Source: Cepaea nemoralis
Taxonomy: Eukaryota > Mollusca > Gastropoda > Stylommatophora > Helicidae
NCBI GenBank assembly: GCA_014155875.1
Contig: JACEFZ010026856.1
Coordinates: 82,501-146,500, forward strand
Direction of reading: 5' to 3'
DNA: 64,000 nucleotides
The position numbers and the translations under genes were made by a program. Below are positions 1 to 11,929 of this stretch, piece after piece. The notes beneath the pieces are model-generated. The model ran no database searches. It was not told the DNA's origin and worked only from the letters and a program-made list of their open reading frames with translations. Within the stretch, counting starts at the first letter, position 1, and every line of letters starts with the position of its first letter.

Positions 1-487
1 AACAATTATAATTAAGAACGGATACAGCACTGAGGACATTGTATGATACAATGGCACAGCCAGGAGATAGATAATTAGACAGAGATGAATATGTAAATAA
101 TCTTGTAATTGTACTGCATTGATTGTTGTATGTTATTACATGTATAATTAATGGCTCCATTTATATATAATAAATGATGAAAATTACGGGTTATATTCTC
201 TTTTGAGAGTTCTCTTGTCATAGTAAAATTGTTGTAAGCAATTACTCTAGATTAATTATTTAGTTGGTAGAGGAGAGGCAAGGAACCACCCCAAGTACAG
301 TTGGGATACTCAGTAAAAATTTCATTGTTTTCCTGGAGGTATTCCTTGGTTCTCTAAAACTCTATTTAATGATCTCAAATCATAGAGCCAGTAACAGCTA
401 AATTAATTTTAACGGGCAGGATCACATTGAGAAGGAGGAACTGAGGATCCTTTATCTCTTTTGGGTTGAGCCATCAACTACTTAACC
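1..487. other. Unassigned AT-rich sequence
   Basis: No coding exon, RNA gene or tandem array is apparent. The family-A LINE homology begins at about 488. Confidence 0.4.
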
Positions 488-1319
488 TACATAAATCAAG
501 TAACAAGACTGCTGAACTCATTATATGATACTGGAGATTTACCTTATGAATTATGTAACTCTGTATTTATTGCAGTCCCAAAGAAATCAGGAGCTTTGTA
601 ATGTGATCAATATAGAACAATTAGTATAATGAATCAAACCACAAAGATGTTGCTACGAATTATCATGCAAAGAGTGAGGAAGAAAATACAACCTGAAATA
701 CGGGAAGAACAATGTGGGTTTGTAGAAGGAAAGGGTACAGTAAATGATGTGTATATGCTGCGAACAGTTATTGAACGTGCTATAGAAGTAAACAAGGATA
801 TGCATCTTTGCTTTATTGACTACACAAAGGCTCTTGATAGCGTTAGACATGTCAACATGGTGGATACGCTTGCAGATCTACAAATTGATGGGAAAGACTT
901 ATAAAAACAAATATTGGAAACAACAAGCTGCCATAAGGATTGATAATGAAGTGGGACAATATCAGCCTACTAAGAGAGGTGTTAGGTAGGGCATGTGTAA
1001 TGTCTTCAGATCTGTTTTCCCTATACAGTGAAAATATTTTCAGAAATGTAGAAGATATAAATGGAATCATCATTGGTGGACGAAACATCAATAACATTAA
1101 ATATGCTGATGATACAGTACTGATTGCAGAGGATCTGCAACAATAAGTAGATGCGGTTGTTGTACACAGTGAGCAACAGGGGTTATAATTAAATTGTAAA
1201 AAGACACAGGTTATGGTCGTCACTAGGAAGAACGAAATACCACAATGTAATATAAAAGTAAATGAGAATATTCTTCAACAAGTGAATCGGTACAATTATC
1301 TCGGGACAGTCATAACATC
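488..1319 (+). pseudogene. Family-A LINE reverse transcriptase, 5' part of a split copy
   Basis: Decayed non-LTR retrotransposon RT. Frames read LYDTGDLPYELCNSVFIAVP, LCFIDYTKALDSVRHVN and NIKYADDTVLIA (the catalytic Y-A-D-D box at about 1098-1125), with several stops and frameshifts. It is closely similar in order and wording to the better-preserved copy at 59638-61047. Its sequence stops at 1319 in SDVITS-type thumb coding and resumes at 3429 after a nested insertion. Confidence 0.85.
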
Positions 1320-3428
1320 CGAAATCTTTGTAAAATTACCTATAGAAACAAAAACAGTGGAAGAAGAATGGGAGATGTTCAAATCAAGCATTTTAAATAC
1401 TGCAAAAATAACATGTGGAACCACGAGAAAACGCAAAACACGGATAAAGAAAACAACAGGTTGGTGGAACGCAGAGGTAAAGAAAGCATTAAAAGACAAA
1501 ATAGGAAAAATATAAAAAGTGGTTGAAGAGCAAACAGGAATGTGATTACATAGAATATAGAATAGCGAGAAGACATGTGAAAAGAATAGTAAAGAGGGCA
1601 AGACAAAAAGACTGGGAAGAGTATGGAGAAACCCTAAATAAAAACTACAAGGAGGCAACTAGAAACTTTTACAAAAAGATAAGTGCAATGCGAACCAGAG
1701 GAGAACCCTTTGACCCAGCTGAAATGATTAACAGCAAACATGGAGAACCAATAAGTGAACAAAAATAAATCCTAATAAGATGAAAGAAGTATTTCGAACA
1801 ACTTCTCAACATCCCATCAGATGTCACAGGACTTCAAGAAACCTACACAGATGCCACCGAAGAACTAGAGCCAGACATAATAAAAGATGGAAAAAAAAAA
1901 CTATAGATGCCATCAGATTAGCCCCATTGAACAAATCACCGGGACAAGATGAAATACCAAATGAACTAATTAAAGCAGCAAGAGAAGTAGGAACAGCATG
2001 GTTACAAAGACTATTCAACCATGTTTGGGTAGAACAACAGACACCACGATACTGGGGAAATGCCATAATTATCTCAATTTGGAAAAACAAAGGCAGCAAA
2101 AGAAATTGCACACAATACGGAGGCATTTCACTGTTGAGTCATACTTGGAAATTATTTTGCAAGTTTCTTGAAAAAAGACTACTAACTATTATAGAACCCC
2201 AGCTAAGCGAAGCACAACTTTAATTTAGGAAAAACATAGGATGCACAGATGTCATTTCTGCTATTAGACAACTCATAGAAAAATAAACTGAATTCAATGA
2301 AACACTATACTTAGCCTTTGTCGACCAAGAAAAGGCATTTGATAGAGCTGATAGAAACAAGCTGCTGTGGGAAATCCTTAAACAATATGGAGTGAGTACA
2401 CATCTAACAAACCTATGGAGAAGCTTATACAACAACAGTGAATGCATAGTGAGAGCAATTGGAGGACACTCAGAACCCTACACCATAAGATCTGGAGTAC
2501 GACAAGGTTGTGTCCTGTCCCCTCTCTTGTTTCATAACATATATAGACAACATGTGTAAAGAAACCAGCCAAACAGAGGCCGCAAGACTACCGCACGACT
2601 AGAACACAGAAGAAGAACCATATGCAAATCTAACCATTAGAGACATTCTGGTTTCGGATGACCAAGCACTAATAGCAAAATCAGAAGCTGAATTACAAGA
2701 TCACATGAATAGTCTAAACGAAATGTGTAGGGAACATAACATGAAAATTAGCACAAGTAAAACAGAGGTAATGACTATAACTAAAGAAGAAAAAACAACA
2801 ACAATTCACCTAAACGAACATCCCTTGAAACAAGTAAAGAGTTTCAAGTACCTAAGAAGTATTATATCATTACATGGCAGATCAGAAGACGAGATCAAAA
2901 TAGATGCAATAAGGCAAACCAACTCATTGGACAAATGGCACCAATACTAAAGAACAAACATGTATCAATAACTACTAAGAAAGCACTTTACAATACAATC
3001 TTTCTACCAACTCTATACTACCAATGCCAAACCTGGACAATGACGGAAAAAGAGAAAAGAAAAATCACAACTAACAGAAATTAGATTCCTGAGAAAAATA
3101 CTCAACGTATCAAGAAGAGATAAGATCAGAAGTGAAGAAATCGGGACTAAAGTAGGGGTTATAGCAGCACTAGATTTTATTAGAAAGCAGCAAGTCAAAT
3201 GGTTTGGCCATGCAAGTAGGCTACCAGTCAACAGCATACCACAACAAGCAATGATGTACAGACCAGATGGAAACAGAGGAATAGGCCGACCACGTAAATG
3301 TTGGACGGAGGAATAGCAGAGTCCATGGGAATATCGATACATGAAGCCCATAATTGGGCACTCTCACGATGTTTATACTTCACCGTCGACATCACAAGGT
3401 AACAAGAGGAACATGATGAAATAAGATG
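1320..3428 (+). mobile_element. Family-B LINE nested inside the family-A copy
   Basis: A second, unrelated LINE. It has a pre-RT linker (TGWWNAEVKKALKDKI), RT blocks (NKSPGQDEIPNELIKAA, LYLAFVDQEKAFDRADRNKL, IRSGVRQGCVLSPLLF, LVSDDQALIAKSEAEL) and the C-terminal KQQVKWFGHASRLP then GRPRKCW. The normal Y-A-D-D box is altered to S-D-D and there are many stops. It is flanked by the 12 bp duplication AGTCATAACATC at 1308-1319 and 3429-3440, and the right copy restores the family-A reading. The 5' end is truncated; the 3' end is an A/G-rich ATGATGAAATAAGATG tail. Confidence 0.88.
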
Positions 3429-3958
3429 AGTCATAACATCTGATAGGAGATGCCTTGAAGAGATTAGAACAAGAATCGCCATAGCGAAAGTAGCCTTTAG
3501 CAAGATGAACAATAATCTGACCAATAAAATGATGTCAATTGAAACGAGAAAAAGAGTGTATGTAAAACTTGGACAATGAGCAGTCAAGCTGAAAACATCT
3601 GATGGCTGCAGAATGTGGTTTCTGAGGAAAATGCAAAGAATATCATGGACAGACAGAAAAACCAATGAACAAGTACTACAGGAGACAAATGAAAATCGTA
3701 ACTTGATTAGAGAAATTAGACGTAGACAGTCAAAATTTTTTGGTCATGTTATGAGAAGAAATGGATTGGAGAACTTAGTGACAACTGGCAAGATCGAAGG
3801 GAACAGAACAAGAGGAAGACCGAGAGGAAAACACCTGGATGGCTTGGTCACATGGCATGGACTAGACAGGAACATTGGGCTGATCCACGACTCTGTTGAT
3901 CGAGTGAAATGGCGAGTCATGACAGCCCACGCTTTCCGGCATGGCACATGATTGATTG
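3429..3958 (+). pseudogene. Family-A LINE, 3' part of the split copy
   Basis: Continues the element interrupted at 1319: RCLEEIRTRIAIAKVAFSKM, MWFLRKMQRISWTDRKTNEQ, RRRQSKFFGHVMRRNGLENL and the terminal HAFRHGT then stop. A short (GATT)n tail follows. This is the post-RT domain shared with the copies at 48065 and 59638. Confidence 0.88.
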
Positions 3959-3974
3959 ATGTACAAAATATAAT

Positions 3975-4205
3975 TGATATGCTTGCTTGCTTGTGTTCGT
4001 TGGCTTGAGCTCCAACGCGAAGTCCTGTATGTCGGATGAAGGCATCCTGTTGTCCAACATCAGTGTGATGTCATACAGGACCTGAGGTTTGCGTGAGTAT
4101 CCGTTGTCCCATGTCTGGCTTATTGGTGCAGACTGGTGGTTCCTCGCCGTACAGGCAGACACTCTCCGACTTCGGAGGAATCGGCGATCCTACTGACTTT
4201 GTTAT
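3975..4205 (-). repeat. Interspersed repeat with (CAAG)n tail, copy 1
   Basis: The reverse complement matches 11100-11430 over the stretch containing the TGATGTTGGACAACAGGATG segment and the GACATGGGACAACGGATACT segment. The two copies lie in opposite orientations, each ending in a short CAAG-repeat tail, as expected for a LINE/SINE 3' end. Confidence 0.75.
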
Positions 4206-4209
4206 AAGA

Positions 4210-4290
4210 AAGATGAGTGATTGGAAGGGCCGAATGTAAAACGGGACTGCCTGCCAAATTTGTGACCCTTTGAAGTACTCTTAACGGGCG
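4210..4290 (+). repeat. Interspersed 3'-tail repeat, copy 1
   Basis: GATTGGAAGGGCCGAATGTA followed by AAATTTGTGACCCTTTGAAG matches the reverse complements of 24800-24885 and 63585-63660. It is probably the 3' end of one retroelement family. Confidence 0.7.
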
Positions 4291-4680
4291 ACACACTCAG
4301 GCATGAAACCTTAATCTGAGCTCGCCCATGGCATATGTTTGTAGCCTTCTAGTGATTACACCAAAGTATACACTTCAACATACTAATCTAGGCTAACACC
4401 AGGAAGTTCGTATGTGCTGCGATGAGTCATGACCTGCTTACATTCTAATATGTGTCTCCACAGACGTGAAGTTCCAGGATATACCGCTGGTTTCTGAGCG
4501 TTGAGAGTGCAAGAAAACCTGGGGAACACAGTCCCTGCAGAGGTAAGGCTTTGATATCGGTTTAAGAGAAAAATCTCTTCACAAGCCTCACTCCCTATAG
4601 ATGCAAACCTTTTCTATGACCAGAACGCAAGTGCATCAAACGGTAAAGTTAAAACCCAGTCTTGCAGAGATTGCCCGAAC
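4291..4680. other. No feature recognised
   Basis: An apparent acceptor-donor pair on the plus strand (about 4460 to 4541) was checked and has no open frame. Confidence 0.4.
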
Positions 4681-4683
4681 CAA

Positions 4684-4847
4684 CAACAGTATGTTAACAT
4701 ACAATCTTACCTTGACTGTCCTTACAACAGTATGTAAACATACAATCTTACCTTGACTGTCCTTACAACAGTATGTTAACATACAATCTTACCTTGACTG
4801 TCCTTACAACAGTATGTTAACATACAATCTTACCTTGACTGTCCTTA
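4684..4847 (+). repeat. 41 bp minisatellite, 4 units
   Basis: Units start at 4684, 4725, 4766 and 4807 and are nearly identical. Each contains the palindromic GTATGTTAACATAC. Confidence 0.92.
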
Positions 4848-5218
4848 GACACATCCTATAGCAATATATTTCTCCATAATAGTCATCATACATCGGAAAA
4901 TGAGGTATAATCCATGGTGGCCTTGGGTAAACAAGGATATCTTGGCGCCTTCGCCACGACCACGGATGCCAACCACCACCACAGTGCTTCGATTCAGCCT
5001 GCAGAAGAAAGCAGTGAGAGGTTCAGCAAATAGAGAGGAAACATACACAAACTGTGAGGGTGTTGTCTAGGTGCCCTTGCGTCAATTAAGAAAAAAATCT
5101 ATAAGACTATAAGAGTATCTGATGTTCTTTTCCCCCAGTACATGCTGGTGTGTGGGAAACGAGCAGGCGGACAAATTGGTTTTGGTCCTCAATAAGGCAG
5201 ATGTGTTCAGCGCGATGC

Positions 5219-5695
<477 letters not shown>

Positions 5696-6015
5696 AACGT
5701 GTCTGGTCGTGTTTGCCAGGTCTGCCATGTATCCTCACTGTTGTTGGCGCCCATTCTAAGACTGTCAACGAGAGCCTGTGTTCTATGGTGATTCAGTATG
5801 TGGTTGTCACGTGGTCTCAAACTGTGTCGTCAGTCAACTACCACATGTGTAGTCAGCATCCCCTATATGCAGCACATACGACATTTGTAAAACCATGCCA
5901 ACGCAACCCTGGCGCACACCTATATACTTATACTTGTGTGTGTTGTATGCGTGTGTATCGTATGTGTGTGTAAAGTGTGTGTGTAATGTGTGTAGTGTGT
6001 GAATATGTATGGCAT

Positions 6016-7102
6016 CAACCCCTTCAGGTGTTTCAGGTGTATGATGCTAGCCCTATATTTGCATCACTGAAAACCAAAACGAAAACTACCAGCGACACCG
6101 TCAGAGGACTGCTGTTTGCTGATGATTGCGCTCTATATGCCAACTCAGAGGCAGACATGCAACATAATGTTTCAGCTTTCTCATATGCTTGTGCCAACTT
6201 TGGGCTCAATATCAACTTGGAGAAGACTGTAGTTATGTACCAGCCAGCTCCAGGGAATAATCACACCGTGCCGAATATCAAGGTGAACGGTCATAGACTA
6301 AGCGCTGTGGACAAATTCACCTATCTTGGCAGCACTGTGTCACAAGCTGCCACAATAATGACGAAGTGAATTCAAGAATCTCCAAGGCCAGTGCGGCATT
6401 TGGCAGACTGTACAAGAATGTATGGGACAGAAATGGAATAAGTCTGCAAACAAAGCTGAAAGTCTATAAAGCAGTTGTATTATCCACACTGCTATATGCT
6501 TGTGAAACATGGACTGTTTACCAGCGACATGCTAGGAAATTAAACCACTTCCACACAGTCTGCCTTAGGAAGCTATTGAAGATTAAATGGCAAGACAAGA
6601 TCTCAGACACTGAAGTTCTAGAAAGAGTGTCCATGCCCAGTATCCACACTCTACTAATGAAAAATCAGATTCGCTAGGCTGGTCACTTAACTCGTATCCC
6701 AGATTACAGGCTCTCTAAACAATGTTTTTACGGGAAGCTGTAGTGTGGTAAACGCCTCCCAAGGCGGCCAGACGAAACGCTTTAAAGACACTCTGATAAT
6801 CTCACTGAAAGGGAATTCATCTTGACACCTGGGAGACTGCTGCTAAAGACCGTAATTCGTGGCGTACATCATTACATAAGGGTGCAGTCACCTTGTGAAG
6901 CAACCAGATCTGCAAGCTCTGTGAAGAAAAGGCTGGACAGAAAAGCCACTGCAGGAGATCCTCCTCCTGGAACGTCCAGCATTCTTTGCCCACATAGTCA
7001 AAGAATATTTCGAGCCAAAATAGGCCTTATCAGCCATCTTAGAACTCACGGCTTCATACTTTCAACCCCACTGGATGATATGAATGGTCATCATCATTCT
7101 TG
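6016..7102 (+). pseudogene. Family-C LINE RT and C2H2 C-terminus, decayed
   Basis: Contains GLLFADDCALYANSEADM (the catalytic A-D-D box), FTYLGSTVSQA, NSRISKASAAFGRLYKNVWD and a C-terminal C-P-H-S..IFRAKIGLISHLRTH that resembles the terminal C2H2 finger of this LINE type. The first finger Cys pair is disturbed (CPHS). There is one frameshift near 6365 and several stops after 6675. A second member of the same type is at 62575-63108. Confidence 0.85.
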
Positions 7103-7139
7103 ATGGACAAACAACAACATATTTGCATACAATAATCAG

Positions 7140-7335
7140 TACTCCATGTGTGAAGTGGTCAATGATCAGCTGGTTTCCTTTACTGCCCACAACACGTCCA
7201 GGTACCCATGTGATACCGTACCCCCCTGGCAGTCCACCTTCATGTGTCAACATCCCCTTCTCGTTGAGGATTCCAACCAATGATAAGAGGTCGCAGGCTA
7301 GTGCGCTAATCGCTGTTCTACTTCGGCTCACAATA
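7140..7335 (-). mobile_element. tRNA-derived SINE
   Basis: On the minus strand an A-box-like AGCGATTAGCGCACTAGC is followed by a B-box-like GGTTGGAATCC at tRNA spacing, then a unique body. No acceptor stem or full cloverleaf. Confidence 0.6.
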
Positions 7336-7389
7336 AACATTTACATTGTTCTTCACCATTATTGCGTTACTTTATAGTGAGACCAACAC

Positions 7390-8430
7390 TGGACATATTA
7401 TATATGTGCTATCTACTTGGGTACGGATACTTTCATCTGATTACTAGATTTTAATATCACAAAAACCAGATGATGTAAGTTAGCATATATTTATGTTATC
7501 TAGTTAGATACGGACACTCATCTGATGACAATATTTCACAATTACAATCACTAGACATGTAAGTTGGCAAGTAATTGTTATATTAGTTAGATATGGATAC
7601 ATTCACAAGATGTCAAAATTACAAAACAACATTGGACATGATAAGTTAGCAAGTATTTGTGCTATTAGTTAGTTATGGACACATTCACAAAATGTCAAAA
7701 TTGCAAAAACATTGGACATGTAAGTTAGCAAGTATTTGTGCTATCTAGCCAGGGACGGACACTCTCGACAAGATACCAAACACTGGACATGTACGTTAGC
7801 AAGTATTTGTGCTATCTAGTCAGTGACGGACAATCTCGACAAGATACCATACACTGGACATGTAAAGTTAGCAAGTATTTGTGCTATCTAGTTAGTGACG
7901 GACACTGTCGACAAGATACCAAACACTGGACATGTACGTTAGCAAGTATTTGTGCTATCTAGTCAGTGACGGACACTGTCGACAATATACCAAACACTGG
8001 ACATGTAAAGTTAGCAAGTAATTGTGCTATCTAGTCAGTGACGGACACTGTCGACAATATACCAAACACTGGACATGTAAAGTTAGCAAGTAATTGTGCT
8101 ATCTAGTCAGTGACGGACACTCTCGTCAAGATACCAAACACTGGACATGTAAGTTAGCAAGTAATTGTGCTATCTAGTCAGTGACGGACACTCTCGACAA
8201 GATACCAAACACTGGACATGTAAAGTTAGCGAGTATTTGTGCTATCTAGTCAGTGACGGACACTCTCGTCAAGATACCAAACACTGGACATGTAAGTTAG
8301 CAAGTAATTGTGCTATCTAGTCAGTGACGGACACTCTCGACAAGATACCAAACACTGGACATGTAAAGTTAGCGAGTATTTGTGCTATCTAGTCAGAGAC
8401 AGACACTCTCGTCAAGATACCAAACACTGA
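7390..8430 (+). repeat. 71-72 bp minisatellite with higher-order structure
   Basis: Degenerate copies begin at about 7390; regular 71-72 bp units run from about 7620 to 8430. Units contain GTTAGCAAGTATTTGTGCTA. From about 8110 two variants alternate (TCGTCAAG with TAAGTTAGCAAGTAA; TCGACAAG with TAAAGTTAGCGAGTAT), giving a 143 bp period. The array stops about 10 bp from the donor of the exon at 8440-8505. Confidence 0.92.
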
Positions 8431-8439
8431 ATGCCTTAC

Positions 8440-8505
8440 TGTTGGTGTATCTGTGCTCAGTGGGCAGGGTGATTTCAAAATGTCATAGCATGGTACACAT
8501 CTTCC
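8440..8505 (-). CDS. Stabilin-like exon: post-FAS1 Cys-rich linker
   Basis: Encodes 22 codons, GRCVPCYDILKSPCPLSTDT plus two, resembling the stabilin '+C.PC.......CP..' segment between a FAS1 domain and the CC-G-x-x-G module. A strong acceptor (TATTCCTGTTCCTCACAG) and donor (ACA|GTAAGG) border it. The 71-72 bp minisatellite begins only about 10 bp inside the downstream intron. The next exon (CC module) was not found at lower coordinates. Confidence 0.7.
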
Positions 8506-8593
8506 CTGTGAGGAACAGGAATAGAAAGTGATGAACTTACAGATAATGATAATTACAAACACGATAGTAAATAAAGACCAATACTTGGTTTAG

Positions 8594-8594
8594 T

Positions 8595-8661
<67 letters not shown>
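8594..8661 (+). repeat. (ATC)n microsatellite
   Basis: More than 20 uninterrupted ATC triplets. Confidence 0.97.
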
Positions 8662-8867
8662 CCGAGTCTCATGCAATTGGCGTGGTCGGTCATGGTTCGA
8701 CGTCTGATACAATCCTCAGTCTCGGGTCAAGACTATATTCTTTCCCCGATTGTGCAGTGTGGCCGAGCCATCCAGGTATTGCGTCTTTGTTTTCCCTTGC
8801 TCTTTTCTCATCAAATTTACTAATTGTTACAAAGAGTTTAAGATTATTATTAGTGCATATCATTTAC

Positions 8868-9120
8868 AGAACGTCGTAGTCAACCCCAGCAATTTGTTTG
8901 GTGTTCATCATTTCTTGGCAAGTTTTAAGTTCTGTAGTTTGCCATTGCTTTCTGGAGACCAGCAGTTATACCGTTTTATGGGAAACCAAAGCAAGTCCGT
9001 CTGCCTCCAAATTTCCAGCAACATGTGCATCGAACGCAGAACACGGAATTACCAATTGGAGTCGTTATCTCTTCTCTACAGAGCCGGCATTGTAACATGG
9101 CCAAATTATTGTACTGCCTA
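8868..9120 (-). mobile_element. SINE with AGAAAGCAATGGCAAACTAC core, copy 1
   Basis: On the minus strand the core AGAAAGCAATGGCAAACTAC is followed by an AGAACTTAAAACTTGCCAAG stretch and ends near GACTACGACGTTC. The same order is seen at 19304-19547, 32139-32342 and 49740-49860. Confidence 0.7.
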
Positions 9121-9124
9121 TATA

Positions 9125-9995
9125 ATTTCTCTGATCAGTTTGCAGTTTGTCATTTGTTTGTAGTCATCATCGTTTTGTGTCATCCAGATAAGTGTGGGAG
9201 GTTTTATTTCGCCATCACACACGACCACTGATGTTTTTGATCAGGTTCGCCTTCTTGCCCTAATTATGCCGTAGCCAAACCCGCAGGAGGTTTATCTCTC
9301 TGTCTTCCCCTTGCTCCTTTTCCACTATTCCTAGTAGAATTACTCATTTGTCTTCCTGTCCGTCCATCGAAGCGTGAGAGCAACAATTCTAAAGATAAGG
9401 TAAAGACAAAACCAAAATGAAAAGAGGGTGCCTCTTCTATAAAAAGCAAGCAATCATGAGAGAAAAGTCGCAAGAAGTCTGGCTCGCCGAGGAGCTTACC
9501 TCCTGTCGCCTAGGAAGTTAACAAGAATTTGAACCTAGAAATTTAGAGCTATATATATGCATTAGGAACAATAACACATGTTGCAAACGCAATGGACTAT
9601 TATAAGATAGAATAATATGGGGAGGACGTGAAGGAGGTGCAGAGGATATCAAAAGATATGACAGCTTGGTATACCCTGGTTGGGACTTTTGCTCCAATGG
9701 AAAACAAAGAGTAGAAGCAAACCAATAACTGGGCAAACATTTCGTTGATTACAAGTACACAATTGTACTGTCCATAATTTATTGATAGCGTATGCGTTTG
9801 CGTAATCGTTTTCAAGGATAAGGTGATAATGTCATGAAGAACCGATTTGAAAACTTAGCTAGGGGCGGTTGAAAACAAGTAGTTTTATCCACCAGACGAA
9901 ACAGATCTGCCCGCAGTTGTTATCCCCCTGATAACTATTCCAGAACGAACTCCATAGAAAGATGCACATAGACTATCACTATAAATCCATACAAA
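9125..9995. other. No gene recognised
   Basis: Short frames only; no domain, splice-bounded exon or tandem array was found. Confidence 0.4.
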
Positions 9996-10022
9996 AGTGC
10001 GAGGAATATTTGACAATGAGGA

Positions 10023-10119
10023 ACAGAACAGTGTACAGCGCAGAACAGTGTACAGCACAGAACAGTGTACAGCACAGAACAGTGTACAGCACAGAACAGT
10101 GTACAGCGCAGAACAGTCA
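10023..10119 (+). repeat. 17 bp minisatellite
   Basis: Five to six units of GAACAGTGTACAGCACA, each a palindrome-rich unit (TGTACA), directly preceding an RNase H remnant. Confidence 0.93.
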
Positions 10120-10129
10120 CTCTCAGCTT

Positions 10130-10862
10130 CTTTTGTGACAAATACCCACAGGACCTCTGGATCCGAGTCTACACAGATGGGTCAGCACGAAATGCTGTTA
10201 GAAATGGAGGAGCGGGAGTGTACAAAATAATACTCGGGACACGGCCAGAGTTCCAACAGGAAAGTACTGCCATAACTATGATGCTGAAATTGAGGCAATC
10301 AAGATAGCAACAGAGAAATTACTAAATACCAACCATGGTACACAACCTGTGGTGCTGTTGACAGAAGCAAAATCAGTACTCGAGGCGCTCCTGTCTGGTA
10401 AATTGCCAGTACTAAGGACACTACTTTCTGAACTTAGCAGTCAGCATAAGGTCACAATGGAGTGGATACCATCCAACTATGAAGTACCCGGAATCGACAG
10501 AGCTGATCAAGTGACTAAGGAAGGAGCAAAATAAGAACAGCCTTATGTGCCCATTACATGCCACCAAAAGAAAAGAATGATCAAATCAGTCAGAAGGCCA
10601 CCAGAACCTGCTCAAGACGACTACCACGTTATGGACAGACCAGAACAAGTCATTATTTTGCGCCTCAGAACAGGCCACAATAGATTACGCAACCACATGT
10701 ATACAAAATTCAAGACTGGTGACCCAGCCATGTGCACATGTGGATTGGCGCCGCAGACAGCAAAGCACATACTCCAATACTGCCCAAACTACAATACACC
10801 CAGGCATACCTTCTGGACTAGAGAGACAACAGTGGAAAATAAACTCTATGAACCGCGCTGAG
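10130..10862 (+). pseudogene. LINE RNase H domain and C-terminus remnant
   Basis: Frames give YTDGSARNAVRNGGAGVY (first Asp), VLLTEAKSVLEALLSGKLP (the third acidic residue is Glu where Asp is usual), MEWIPSNYEVPGIDRADQV (the usual W-I-P-S-H-x-x-x-x-G-N-E-x-A-D site has lost its His) and then LRTGHNRLRNHMYTKF and CTCGLAPQTAKHILQYCP. Stops and shifts break it. Unlike the I-like RNase H at 44103-45083 in sequence, so a different LINE. Confidence 0.82.
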
Positions 10863-11099
10863 GGAATTTTTTTTAATTCTTAGATTCATACAGGAGACAA
10901 CATTACAGTTATAGATATATTTCAAGCGAACGAAAGAAGAAGAATGTCACGAGAGCGTCGGAATAAGTATCAACGCCTGCGCTAATCGTCCACTAGGAGG
11001 GGGAAAACTGGCCGCCCATTCCTCCGTGGATTCAGACATACAAAATGTAATGTTGCTAACATATCAGTTTGTTTATATTAGTTATTTAAAGGGACGTAG

Positions 11100-11430
11100 A
11101 GGTGTTTCCAAGGCACCAGGGCTGGGTTCTATATTGGCCAAGACCTATTGACGCGTCCTCGACGAGCGTCCTGGGCAATAGGTCCCTTCGGGATCCTGGC
11201 TAAAGTCAGTAGGATCGTGAAATCCTCCGAAGTAGGAGAGTATCTGCCTGCACGGCGAGGACCCACCAGTCTGCACACCAATAAGCCAGACATGGGACAA
11301 CGGATACTCACGCAAACCTCAGGTTCGGTATGACATCACACTGATGTTGGACAACAGGATGCCTTCATCCGTCATACAGGACTTCAAGCTGGAGTTCACA
11401 GCCAGCGAACACAAGCAAGCAAGCACGTTA
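11100..11430 (+). repeat. Interspersed repeat with (CAAG)n tail, copy 2
   Basis: Direct partner of 3975-4205 in the opposite orientation; ends in CACAAGCAAGCAAGCA. Confidence 0.75.
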
Positions 11431-11925
11431 TTTAAAGACATTTTGCTTGTGGCGTATGTTTTCGTGGGAAAACCGTCTAACCACTTGATTTTCAATTCTG
11501 CAGTTAAAGATTGACATGCATATATCTCACTACCAACCATGACATATATAGTGATTTCATTTGTAGTCCTTAAACCCACCACTGCAAATCGGTTGAGTAC
11601 AGATTAGACAACGTTAAAGAAAGAGACATATATGCAAACAGACGATTCTGACCTCACCCCACGGTCACTCATTAAAAATGTCGCTACTGCCTTATTACTC
11701 ATTCATGAACTTAGCTTATGACATCAATCTAATGTATATGATCAAAGGCAAATAAAGAAGTGCTACAAACACTGGGGGAGAAGAACACATTACTGAATGA
11801 AATCAAGATCAGACAATTAAAGAACTTCGACAATATAAAGAGGCAGGTTTACTTATTAACATTGTTCTGAAGGGAAACAGTGTCAGAGAAAATTACTGTT
11901 ACATGTTGGTGTCCAGACATGCACT
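11431..11925. other. No feature recognised
   Basis: A minus-strand open frame reaches 11582 but matches no family that could be named. Confidence 0.35.
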
Positions 11926-11929
11926 CCAA

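Noticed and set aside
4462..4546. Plus-strand exon-like stretch between CCACAG and GAGGTAAGG
   Set aside because: Stops in all three frames.
7140..7335. Functional tRNA gene
   Set aside because: A and B boxes only; no cloverleaf can be closed. The same holds for the other tRNA-like heads.
8594..8661. CRISPR-like spacing of repeats in the window's arrays
   Set aside because: All arrays are head-to-tail minisatellites or microsatellites without spacers.
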